Below, piece after piece: positions 53,589 to 62,860 of a stretch of 64,000 nucleotides of DNA. Origin of the DNA: Prorocentrum cordatum (Eukaryota > Sar > Dinophyceae > Prorocentrales > Prorocentraceae); NCBI GenBank assembly GCA_963575745.1, contig CAUYUJ010009791.1, positions 224,767-288,766 of the forward strand, written 5' to 3'. The translations under genes were made by a program, and so were the position numbers. Position 1 is the first letter of the stretch, and each line of letters starts with the position of its first letter. The notes beneath the pieces are model-generated. The model was not told the origin of the DNA. It saw only the letters and a list, made by a program, of their open reading frames with translations, and ran no database searches.

Positions 53589-53913
53589 GATGTCGGTGTC
53601 CCAGCTGCTTTCTGGTCTCCTGTCGGCGGGCGCGGGCATCCACTGGATGGCCAAGCAGCTGTTGTGGCAAGTGGGGTCCCTCTTCGACGCCGCGCTCCTC
53701 GGATGCTCGGCAGGTGGGGCGCCTGTCCCAGGGGCACTGGTCACAGTTGTGGAGGCCAAGGAGAGCGATGCATATGGGGCCAGGAATCGGTTCCTCCTGA
53801 AGTATTTCATGTCCGCGCGGCGGCTTTTCGAGGTGCGGGACGGAGAGCCAGCATTCCGTGCCGTGTGCACTGACGGGGTGGGGGCTGGCAAGATGGCCTT
53901 GCAGTACACGGCG
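53589..53913 (+). CDS. Split gene, exon 6
   Basis: Preceded by GCAAGACAG|G, the frame reads MSVSQLLSGLLSAGAGIHW, MAKQLLWQVGSLFDAALLG, ALVTVVEAKESDAYGARNR, FLLKYFMSARRLFEVRDGE and VCTDGVGAGKMALQYTA. The first 40 residues are hydrophobic and amphipathic, more like packed helices than a membrane span. A stop at 53548 in this frame limits how far upstream the exon can begin. A GT donor at 53914 leaves phase 0, as exon 7 requires. It is GC3-rich and convincingly coding, but of unknown family. Confidence 0.6.
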
Positions 53914-54058
53914 GTCTTCGTGGGCAGCGATGGGGCGTGCTGCTGGGCGCCGCCACAGGAGCCTTGGGGCCAGTTGGCCCGGAGGCGGGGGCCAGGGGGG
54001 GCGCGGGGGCCGTTGGGGAACCCCCTTGGGGTAATAACGCGGGGGGTCGGCCTCGTGG

Positions 54059-54166
54059 GCCGTAGCGCATACTATTTTTTTTTCCGTCGATTTTTGCGAC
54101 GTATACGCTACGGCGCCCACTGCGCCGTAGCGCATACTATGGTTTTTTTGGGGTATACGCTACGGC
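54059..54166. mobile_element. Two adjacent mini-hairpins with shared termini
   Basis: GCCGTAGCGCATACTAT opens each unit and a GTATACGCTACGGC word closes each. The units span 54059-54117 and 54122-54166. Each is its own inverted repeat around a T-rich loop. They look like two tandem copies of a very small fold-back element inside an intron. Confidence 0.75.
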
Positions 54167-54289
54167 GGTGGATGCGATTTCTCTGTTAAGCCGAAGGGGT
54201 CCCGTTTTTACCGGAGCACGCGCTGGCGGATGGCGGCGGCCTTCAGAGGCCCTGAGGTCACAGAGTGGTTCGTCGACTGCGCCCGCGCC

Positions 54290-54905
54290 CCCGTCGGAGG
54301 AGTGGAAGGGGGGGGTCAGGGGGAGGCCGGAAGGAGGAGTGGCGGGAGGAGGTGGCGGGGGGTCAGGAAGGAATAGGATGATAGGGGGGGAACGCGACTA
54401 GGAGGAGGAGGCGGAGTGTGGACGCGGCGCAGGCGTGGGTGGGAGCGGGGCAGGAGGTGGCGATCGGAAGCAGTGGGTGGCGCGTGGGCGTGAGCGGGGC
54501 AGGGCGGGGGGGGGGCGGAGAAGACGGGGGGGCGGAAGAGGATGTCGGGGAGGGAGGGGGGGTGCGGTTGGAGGGAGGCGGAGGGGGAGGAGGGGGGAGA
54601 GAAGACGCGGCGGGGGGGATGGGTACGGGAGGAGGAAGGAAGGAGGAGGCAAATGGCAGGAGACAGGTGAGGAGGAGCCTGAAGGTGGAGGACGAGGGAG
54701 GAGGCACGGCGAGGTAGGAAACGAGGGGGGGGGAGGGGGGGGAGGGGGAGGAAGAGGAGGAGGAGGAGGAGGACGACGACGACGACGAGGAGGAGGAGGG
54801 GAGACAGGAGGAGGAGGACTAGGGAAGAGGAGGCGAAGACGGAGGAGGAAGCGGGCGACGGAGGCGACGGAAGAGGAGGGGGCGGAGGACGAAGGGGGTG
54901 GGGGC
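54290..54905. repeat. G/A-rich low-complexity tract
   Basis: Over 600 bases, almost all purine on plus, with GGAGGAGG, GGGGGG and GACGACGACG (54772-54788) runs. Confidence 0.85.
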
Positions 54906-54977
54906 GGAGGGGGATTTGCGTAGGAGCACAGGGCGTACCGCGGCTCCATCGGTTTCTTGGAGCTCGGGGACACACAG

Positions 54978-55370
54978 GCGCTTGCCGAGGAGAAGGGGGG
55001 TTGGAAGAAACGAGCTGCCAGATTCCTCAACAGAGGCGCTGCCCACCCAGACGAACCCAGTGGCGCGGCCTTGCCTCCGAGGAAGCGGTATCGGAAGAAA
55101 TCGTACGAGTGGTTGTTGGCGCTAGACAACTCTTTGCGGGTCGTCCAGGACAAAGGCCTGGAGGCGTTTCACATCAGCGAGGGGATGGAAGCCGCGGCGG
55201 TCGACCAGGAGTGGCCGCTTTTGCAGGTTGCGTCCGACCAGGCCCACGCTCAAATGGAAGGCCTCAGCCAGGCCATCTTCGATCCCTCTCGGAATAATCC
55301 AAGGTGGCCTGACGAAGACGCCGCAAACAAAACGACTTTCCAGGGTCCGCGTTGGTCGGAGATGATGCGG
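54978..55370 (+). CDS. Split gene, exon 7
   Basis: 131 codons: ALAEEKGGWKKRAARFLN, a basic PPRKRYRKKSYEWLLALD segment, NSLRVVQDKGLEAFHISEG, then WPLLQVASDQAHAQMEGLS and FQGPRWSEMMR. The exit before GTGTTTTGTT at 55371 falls exactly between codons and joins exon 8 in phase 0. The entry at 54978 is also phase 0, matching exon 6. The frame is open for about 20 codons further upstream (LELGDTQ), so an earlier acceptor is possible. No domain is recognised. The Lys/Arg cluster might be a nuclear localisation signal. Confidence 0.6.
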
Positions 55371-55986
55371 GTGTTTTGTTGGGGTCGTCTTGGGCCTTCT
55401 CAGGGCTTCTCGGGCGGCAGGCGGGTTGCAGGCGGGTTGCGGGCGGGCTGCAGGACATCCGAAATGACGACGGGGAGGCCCCGTGCACATCCCGTCAGAG
55501 CTCCAGGTCAAACGACGCGATGCGAGTTGTGTTTTTGTTTCTCGGGGCGCCCTGCGTGACCATGCCCAGCAAATAGGGGGGTTAACAAAATGGTGCCCCC
55601 TCCCTCGCTTGAGCATCCGCGTGGCAACCTGTCCGTTGTCGTTCCGATTTGTTCACCTCACCCCCCCAGGTTGCATTCATGTTTCCCCAAGTAACAAGGG
55701 TTTATCCTAGAGCTGGCCTTCGTCAGCGACGCCGTCTTGACCAGTTTTTCGGGCTTCGTCCAGTCGTCGACACGGCCCTTCCCCAGGACCGCCGCCAGGC
55801 GAGGGTTTCCCGAGGCACGCCGCCCCTGGAAACTTCAGACGGCCCTCTTTCTGCACGGCGTTTCGGCCGAAGCCCTCGACCCCTGCCTTCGAAATAATGG
55901 CGTCGAGCTGGATCGAATCCAGGGGGCCGCCGTCCCGCGCGGCGGGGGAGGCGCGGTTTTGGTTGAGCCTTTTTTTCCCACCGCAG
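55371..55986 (+). other. Intron 7 (616 bp)
   Basis: A GT donor and a strong acceptor, GAGCCTTTTTTTCCCACCGCAG|G, bracket unique-looking sequence. No repeat element is seen. It is the cleanest intron of the gene. Confidence 0.6.
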
Positions 55987-57243
55987 GCAGCGGAGTGCAT
56001 CTGTGCTGAGAACTATTGCAAGTTCGGCCCTGGGCGCATCAACCTCGAACTCCTGGATGACATCTTACACGGGCACCAGAACGACTTGGACCTAGCAGTC
56101 CAGTCAGCAGGCTTGTGGGGCCACCAGAAGCTCGTCGACATCGCCAGGAACGCCCATCAGGGCCCTTGGGAAGAGGCAACCAACCATCAAACGCTCATGG
56201 ACGCGATGGGCGAGTACAGGAGGCACGCCGACGCGGACACCTGCCCATTGTTCCTTGCGCGCCTGCCAGACATTCTGGAGGAGGCAGGCGAGGCCCACAG
56301 AGCGAACGAGGATGGTATTGCTAAGGAGTTCTGGGACCGCATGATGGAGGCCAGCACCTGGCGCAACAGGGGGGATCCCGTCTCGCCTGCCAGATTCCAG
56401 GACAGCATCATCCGCGCGCGGACAGGAGACCGATTTTTCACCATGAGGGCGTTGGGCTTTACATACGCGTGCTTGGAGATGGGGAGGTTGAGCCCAAAGA
56501 AACTTGCCATCATGGACGGAGCTGCTGCTGTGAAGCCTTCTGGGGCCCCCATGACTACCAAGCAGGCGGCGAATGCGCCCGTGACAGCGATGAGAGAAGC
56601 TACCACAAACAGGTTTGAGATCGCTTGCTTGGTGTTTTCGTCGACAGATCACAAGTTCAAGCAGCGGATCATCATGGAAGGCGGCGGCCCCTTTGCCGAC
56701 GCGTCTTTCCACGCATCCAGGGAGTGCCGCACGATCGCTGGATGCAGGAAGTACCGCATCGATGAGCTGAAAGGGGCGATCTGGGACCCCATCATGGACA
56801 CCCTCGGGACGTTATACGACAAGAGGAAGCTCACGCGTGTTGGGCTCACCACGTGCTTCGACGAGTTCGTGCCTGGCATCGACCTGGACCACCCCCTCGT
56901 GAAGTGGAACGACGAGATGGCAAACACCCTCGGCGTATTCTGCAACTCGCTCTGCTTCCACAGGCTGAAGCGTCGTCTCCCGACGCTGCGAGGGTGGCCC
57001 AAACGCACGGCGCTCGGCCTGGACCCAGACCACTCAGAGGCGATCGTTCGCGAGATCAAGGTCGACTACGACTACTTCAAGCAGCTGAAGGACCTCAAGG
57101 ACCCCGCAGTTGAGAAGATCATCAAACGTTCCGTCTTCCAGAGCCTCCCAGCGAAGCAGATGGTCAGGGTGCTGGAGGCGTCCGAGTGGTCGCACACGCA
57201 CCCGAAGTGGACGTCGTACCTCCGCAAGAGCTCAGCGGGGTAA
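55987..57243 (+). CDS. Split gene, exon 8 (largest), unknown protein
   Basis: 418 codons with strong coding character. Segments include AAECICAENYCKFGPGRIN, LLDDILHGHQNDLDLAVQS, TLMDAMGEYRRHADADTC, FFTMRALGFTYACLEMGRL, TTNRFEIACLVFSSTDHKF, MEGGGPFADASFHASREC, WDPIMDTLGTLYDKRKLTR, FDEFVPGIDLDHPLVKWND and VREIKVDYDYFKQLKDLKD. It is mostly helical and acidic/basic mixed, with no membrane span. It ends with WTSYLRKSSAG and TAA at 57241-57243. This may be the true C-terminus, or the exon may exit one base earlier at GG|GTAATC (after 57239), which would fit an exon 9 starting at 59012 in phase. No family is recognised. Confidence 0.7.
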   Translation, partial: AAECICAENYCKFGPGRINLELLDDILHGHQNDLDLAVQSAGLWGHQKLVDIARNAHQGPWEEATNHQTLMDAMGEYRRHADADTCPLFLARLPDILEEAGEAHRANEDGIAKEFWDRMMEASTWRNRGDPVSPARFQDSIIRARTGDRFFTMRALGFTYACLEMGRLSPKKLAIMDGAAAVKPSGAPMTTKQAANAPVTAMREATTNRFEIACLVFSSTDHKFKQRIIMEGGGPFADASFHASRECRTIAGCRKYRIDELKGAIWDPIMDTLGTLYDKRKLTRVGLTTCFDEFVPGIDLDHPLVKWNDEMANTLGVFCNSLCFHRLKRRLPTLRGWPKRTALGLDPDHSEAIVREIKVDYDYFKQLKDLKDPAVEKIIKRSVFQSLPAKQMVRVLEASEWSHTHPKWTSYLRKSSAG

Positions 57244-57574
57244 TCTGCGCGCTGGGACCGCCCCCATTGGGACCCCGAGGCGCCCTGGAGGCGCGGGAGG
57301 TTATCGTTGGGCCTCCGAGGGGCCCTGCCTGAACCCTTGTGGGGTTCCGGAGTGCCTCGCGCAGAAGTCGGCGTTTCAGCGGGGCGGCCTCGGCGCGCAG
57401 ATTACCTTTTGCAGGAGGTCCGATGTGCCCATCATGTCTCTGGTGTGCGAAGACGCAGGGAACAGGTCCCGTCGCTTGGAGGAGCGTGCCAAGTCGAACG
57501 TGCTTTCCAGAGCGGAGAGCTGCTTGTCTCGAAAGGGTGGGTGGCGCCCCGAGTACCCCTCCTCGTCTCCTTCT

Positions 57575-58090
57575 CAGTCCCTGTCGTTGCTCGCCGAGCA
57601 TTGCCCCACCCCAGCACGACCCCACCCCAGCAAGACCATCACCCAGCACGACCACACCCCAGCACGACCTCACCACAGCACGACCACACCCCAGCACGAC
57701 CACGCCCCAGCACGACCACGCCCCAGCACGACAACGCCCCAGCACGACCACCCCCCAGCACGACTACCCCCCCCAGCACGGCCACCCCCCAGCACGACCA
57801 CCCCCCAGCACGACCACGCCCCAGCACGACCACCCCCCAGCACGACCACACCGCCTTGGTTGAGTGGTTGCTTGTCGTCGAGGGATGTTCCGTGGGGTGT
57901 CTAGTGGACTGTTTCGCGGGGTGTCTCGTGGAATCTTTCCAGGACCACGTTGAAAACGGTCACCCGTGTTTCGTGGAATGTTTCGCGGGGTGTCTCGTGG
58001 AAGTGCCCGTCGCCCAATGCGGTGTCGTGAAAACGTTTCCATGCATTCGGTTATGTATCCCTTTTCGGGTTCGTGGGTCCATCGCGTTCC
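57575..58090. repeat. Composite intronic element C2, copy 2
   Basis: Same ordered modules as 43768-44310: TCGTTGCTCGCCGAGCATTG, about 17 units of CCCAGCACGACCA (57607-57850), CCTTGGTTGAGTGG, GTTTCGCGGGGTGTCTCGTG repeats, GTGCCCGTCGCCCAATGCGG and GGGTTCGTGGGTCCATC. The (TA)n insert of the other copy is absent. It lies after exon 8. Confidence 0.85.
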
Positions 58091-58189
58091 GCCTCCGTGG
58101 CCCGCCGCGCCTGCCCGTGAGGGGGCGCGGCTGGCGGCGCAGAGTCGGCGACAGGAAGGGGCAATGACGGCGAGCATGGAATAGGGCGA

Positions 58190-58985
58190 CGGGGCGTCCA
58201 AGAGGGGCGGGGGAGGGGCGGCGGAGAAGGCGCCGAGGAGGAGGAGGAGGGACGGAGGGGCCGACGCAGGACGGGGAGAAGAGCGGAGGGGGGCGATGAG
58301 GGAGGGAGGGGGCAGGGCGCGGAGCAGGAAGAGACCGTGGAGGAGGAGGAGGGGGTTGAAGCTGAGGGGGACGAAGAACAGGAGAGAGGATGAGCAAGAT
58401 GGGTGAGAGGAGAAGAAGGGAGAGGTTGAGGATGGGAGGTAGAGAGGGGGTGGAGATGAATGGAAGCAGGGAGAGGTCAATGGGAAAGACACGGGGGAGG
58501 ACGCACGGAGGAGGGTGGGAGAAGGGTGGGTGGGTGGGGGAGGGGGGGCATGGAGGAGGAGGGATAGAGGGGGGCTGAGGAGGGAATGGCAAGGGGTGCC
58601 GTCAGAGGAGAGTGCGAGGGGGAGGAGGGGGAGTGGAAGGAGAAACAACATAACAACAGAGGCGGGGAGAAGAGGCAATGACGGACGGGGTGGGCAGGGG
58701 AAGAAGGAAAAAGAGGGAGGAGACGGGATGGGGGAGGAGGGAATGGGGGGAGGCAGGGTCGCGAATAGGGTGGCTGGGAAGGAGGAGCATAAGGAGGCAC
58801 TATGAGGAATTGAATGGAGCGGGGGGTAGTGGGAGGAGGTGGAGGAAGAAAGGCGATGGGCGACGAGGGCGGGAAAGGGAGGGGGGCAGGATGATGAACG
58901 AAGGAAGCGGGAGGGAGGGAGGGAGGCTGGGGAAGAGAGGGGAAGACAGGAATCGGAGGAGGAGGGAGGACCACGATGCATAGGG
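58190..58985. repeat. Purine-rich GGAGGGAG low-complexity tract
   Basis: Some 800 bases of G/A-rich sequence with irregular GGAGGAGG and GGGAGGG units, directly before exon 9. The Arg/Gly/Glu frames are artefacts. Confidence 0.85.
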
Positions 58986-59011
58986 ACGGACATGGGGCAG
59001 ATGAAGCGGAG

Positions 59012-59447
59012 AGGTCACGGGGCGCCACCCGCTCACGAGGCGATTTGGTCTGCGCTCATCAAGAAAAAAGTCCTCAGCACAGTGCACAAGTACAAGGAAA
59101 TCAATGGGAACAGGGCAGGTCGCATGAGGTTGCGGAGCCGACTGCCCAAACATCTGTTCCAGCCTTCGGCGCATGGGGCTGGCAAGCGTGTGAACCTCAA
59201 GGGCGTGAGTGGTTTCACCCAGTCACCGCCGTGGCACTCCCCTGGGGTCGCGAATTTGGGTGTGGCCAGCGTGGACCTGGAGGTGACGAGGCAGCTCATG
59301 GCACGGAACGCTCCAGCTCTCTTCGAACGTACGTGGTGGTGCTCTCTGGCGCGATCGGGTAGACTCCTCCTGAGGAAGAAGGGCGACGGTCAGTGGTTCT
59401 ACAGTTGGGGCGACGTTGGCTCCGTGGCGATCCTCGGCACTCCCGCC
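59012..59447 (+). CDS. Split gene, exon 9 (or first exon of a second gene)
   Basis: The frame reads GHGAPPAHEAIWSALIKKK, VLSTVHKYKEINGNRAGR, FQPSAHGAGKRVNLKGVSG, VANLGVASVDLEVTRQLMA, LFERTWWCSLARSGRLLLR and QWFYSWGDVGSVAILGTPA. It is convincingly coding and rich in basic residues. The start is uncertain: an acceptor AGCGGAG|A (59012) fits exon 8 in phase, while GGGGCAG|ATG (59001) would give a phase-0 start or even an initiator Met. The end is uncertain too. GT at 59448 gives phase 0 as exon 10 needs, while the very donor-like GTACGTGG at 59329 has another phase. Unknown family. Confidence 0.5.
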
Positions 59448-59874
59448 GTGGAGTGCACGTCTGGCGCTCTCACGTATCCAGCAGCTTTCAGCGAGCTCCG
59501 CCCGCCCCCGTGTTTGCGTCGCGTCTCAGAGGCGCGATGGCGCTTGAAAGCGCCCACGGGTGCTTCGGGAGATTTCGGCGGCATTCCCGAGATTCGTCGG
59601 GGGCCCCCTGGGGCCCAATGTTTTTGTTCGAGGGTCGCGTTGCGGGCCACAGGATCCAGATTGGAGGCGTCTGCGGTGGGCGTTCATAATGGCCTGGAGC
59701 CCGTTCCAGAGGAACCGCCTTTGTTGTGGTCCCTCGCGGGCTCCGCTCCTGCAGCGTCTGAGGCGGTTGGTTGGGCCGTGGTGGGTGCCTCTGGGGCCCC
59801 CCTGGTGCTCGGGTGGGCCGCGTGGGGGAATTTTCTGAGTTGTCCAAGGGCCACCTTGGGTGATTCTTGGGGTT

Positions 59875-60106
59875 CGTCGTCGTTGTTGTCGTGGTTGTTG
59901 TCGTGACCGTTGTTGTTATCGTCGTCGTCGGTTTTGTTGTCGTCTTCGGGGTCGTCTTTGTCGTCGTCGTCGTTGTCGTGAACGTCGTCCTCGCCGTCGT
60001 CCTTCCCGCCGCCGTCGTCGTCGTCATCGGCATTGCCGCGGTCGCTATAGTCCGTGGTGTCCGTCGTCGTCGTCCGCGTCCTTCTCGTTGTCGTCTTCGT
60101 TGTTTG

Positions 60107-60176
<70 letters not shown>

Positions 60177-60250
60177 CGTGTTGTTGTTGTTGTTGTTGTG
60201 GTTGTTGTTGTTGTTGTTTGATGTTGTGGTTATAGTTGTTGTCGTTGTCG
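59875..60250. repeat. GTC/GTT repeats grading into (TTG)n
   Basis: CGTCGTCGTTGTCG-type repeats (59875-60090) change into a nearly pure (TTG)n tract (60105-60232), immediately before element C1 copy 2. Confidence 0.9.
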
Positions 60251-60256
60251 TTGTTC

Positions 60257-62699
60257 CCAGCCATCCTGTGGTTTTGGGTCTTCGTTTTGAAGAGACAGCG
60301 CCCCGCGCCCCCCCTTCCCCCCGCTGCCTCCTCCTCCTCTTTTCCCTCCTCCCATCATCATCGCCATCAGCATCATCATCATCACCATCATCATCATCAC
60401 CAGCATCATCACCATGATCATCATCGGCACCATCACCCTCCTCCTCATCATGATCATCATCGTCAGTATTACCAACATCATCATCATCACCCACTTCGGC
60501 ACACCCCTCACACGTTTCGTGGCCCCATAGGGAGCCCCACCGAAGGTCCCTGCGCTGCCGCCCGCATGCGCCCCGCACACCCAATTCGGCACACCCCTTA
60601 CACGTCTCGTGGCCCCATAGGGGGCTCAACCGAAAGCCCCAATGGGTGTGCCCGCATGCGTTCCGCACACCCATTTCGGCACACCCTCGCACGTTTCGCG
60701 GCACCATCGGGAGCTCCACCGAAGGTCCAAGTGTGCGTGCCCGCATGCGTCCCGCACGCCCATTTCTGCACACCCCTCTTACGTTCCGTGGCCCCGCAGG
60801 GAGCTCCACCGAAGGTCCGAGCGGGCGTGCCCGCATGCGTCCCGCACACGGCACACCCCTCACACGCTTCGTGGCCCCATGGGTTGCTCCACCGATCGCA
60901 GCGGGCCTGCCCGCATGCGACCCGCACGCCCATTTCGGCAAACACACACACACACCTCACACGCTTCGTGGCCACATAGGGGGCTCCACCGAAAGTCCCA
61001 GTGGGTATGCCCGCATGCGTCCCGCACGCCCATGTCGGCGCACCCCTCGCACGCTTCGTGGCCCCATGGGGGGCCCCGCCGGAGGCCCGAGTGGGTGTGC
61101 CCACATGCGTCCCGTACATCCATGTCGGCGCGCCCCTCACACGTTTGGTGGCTCCATAGGGAGCCCCCACCGAAGGTCCCTATGGGTGCGCCCGCATGCG
61201 CCCCGCACACCCATTTCGGCACACCCCTCACACGCTTCGTGGCCCCATAGGGAGCCCCACCGAAGGCCCCAGTGGATGTGCCAGCATGCGCCCCGCACAT
61301 TCATTTCGGCACAGCTTCGTGGCCCCATGGGGAGCCCCACAGAAGGTCTCAGTGGGTGTGCCCGCATGCGTCCCGCACATTCATTTCGGCACACCCCTCG
61401 CACGTTTCGTGGCCACTAGGGGGCCCCACCGAAGGTCCCAGTGGGCGTGCCCGCATGCGTCCCGCACACCCATTTCGGCACACCCCTCGCACGTTTCGCG
61501 GCCCCATAGGGAGTTCCACCGAAGGTTCCAATGGGTGCGCCCGCATGCGTCCCGCACGCCCATTTCGGCACACCCCTCACACGTTTCGTGGCCCCATAGG
61601 GAGCTCCACCGAAAGTCAAAGTGGGCGTGCTCGCTTGCGTCCCGCACACATATTTCGGCACACCCCTCGCACGTTTCGTGGCCCCATGGGGGGTTCTACC
61701 GAAGGTCTCAGTGGGCGTGCCCGCATGCGCCCCGCACGCACATTTCGGCACACCCCTCGCGCGCTTCGTTGCCCCATAGGGAGCTCCACCGAAGGTCCCA
61801 GAGGATGTGCCAGCATGCGCCCCGCGCACACATTTCGGCACACCCCTCGCACGTTTCGTGGCCCCATAGGGAGCTCCACCGAAGGTCTCATTGGGTGTGC
61901 CCGCATGCGTCCCGCATACACATTTCGGCACACCCTCAAATGTTTCGTGGCTCATAAGGAGCTCCACCGAAGGTCCCAGTGGGTGTGCCCGCATGCGTCC
62001 GCCACCCCCCAATACAGCCATCGTTCCTTTCGTTTCACCCACCCATTACAACGCTTCGTGGCCCTATAGGGGGACCCACCGAAGGTCCCAGTGGCGCAGC
62101 CCGCATGCGTCCGCCACCACCCAAAACAGCCCTTGCTCCTTGCGTTTCGCCCACGCAGTACAGCGCGTCGTGGCCCCATGGGGGGGCCCACCGAAGGTGC
62201 CAGTGGCGCCGCCCGCGTGCGTCCGCCACCGCCCAGCATAGCCCTTGCCCCCTGCGTTTCGCCCACGCATTACAGAGTTTCGTGGCCCCATCAAGGGCAC
62301 CGCCGAAGGTCCCAATGGCACCGCCCGCATGCGTCCGCCAACACCCAGCACAGCTCTTGCTCCATGCGTTTCGCCGACCCAGTACAGCGCTTCGTGGCCC
62401 CATGGGGGGCCCCACCAAAGGTCACGGTGGCACCGCCCGCATGCGTCCGCCACCACCCAGCACAGCCCTTGCTCCTTGCTTTTCGCCCACCCAGTACGTG
62501 TACAGCGTATCATAGGGAGTTCCGCGGACCGCCCCAATGGCACCGCCCGCCTGCGCCCGCCACCGCCCAACACGGCCCTTGCTCCCTACGTTTCACCCAC
62601 CCATCACAGCGTTCCGTGTCCCCATAGGGAGTTCCACCGAAAAAGATATTCACAATTGCGGTACTCACAATTGCATATGGTTGGGTTGTTCGCCAGGCA
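60257..62699. repeat. Composite intronic element C1, copy 2 (2.44 kb)
   Basis: Head CCCAGCCATCCTGTGG, TTTGAAGAGACAGCGCCCCG and CTTCCCCCCGCTGCCTCC; (CAT)n at 60354-60488; an A-array of about 16 units (60495-61985); a B-array of about six units (61985-62635); and a tail with AAAGATATTCACAATTGCGG and GGTTGGGTTGTTCGCC. It has the same length, order and orientation as copy 1, with sequence divergence spread along the element. It lies between exons 9 and 10. Confidence 0.85.
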
Positions 62700-62704
62700 A
62701 GTTT

Positions 62705-62860
62705 TTTGTCGCCGTTATCGTCCACGTCGTTGTTGTGTTCGTTTTTGTTGTTGTGGTTTTTGCCGTTGTCGCCTTCGTCGTCCTCGTCCCCTTCGCCGTC
62801 GTCGCTGTCGTTTCCGCTGTCGTCTTCGTCGCTGTCGTCTTGGTCGCTGGGCGATCCGAG
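62705..62860. repeat. GTC/GTT-rich tract before exon 10
   Basis: GTCGTCGTTGTTG-type triplets fill the space between the end of C1 and the acceptor GGCGATCCGAG|G. They may serve as the T-rich part of the acceptor region. Confidence 0.7.

Larger units (their letters stand above)
53914..54977 (+). other. Intron 6, with paired mini-hairpins and G-rich repeats
   Basis: It holds the two GCCGTAGCGC hairpins at 54059-54166 and a purine-rich GGGAGGAGGAGG tract at 54290-54905. The acceptor GGGGACACACAG|G is not strongly pyrimidine-rich, so the exon 7 start could be further left. Confidence 0.45.

Noticed and set aside
53516-53873. Continuation of the exon 5 frame
   Set aside because: The frame is open, but the overlapping exon 6 frame has far better composition, and the two cannot both be coding without unusual overlap.
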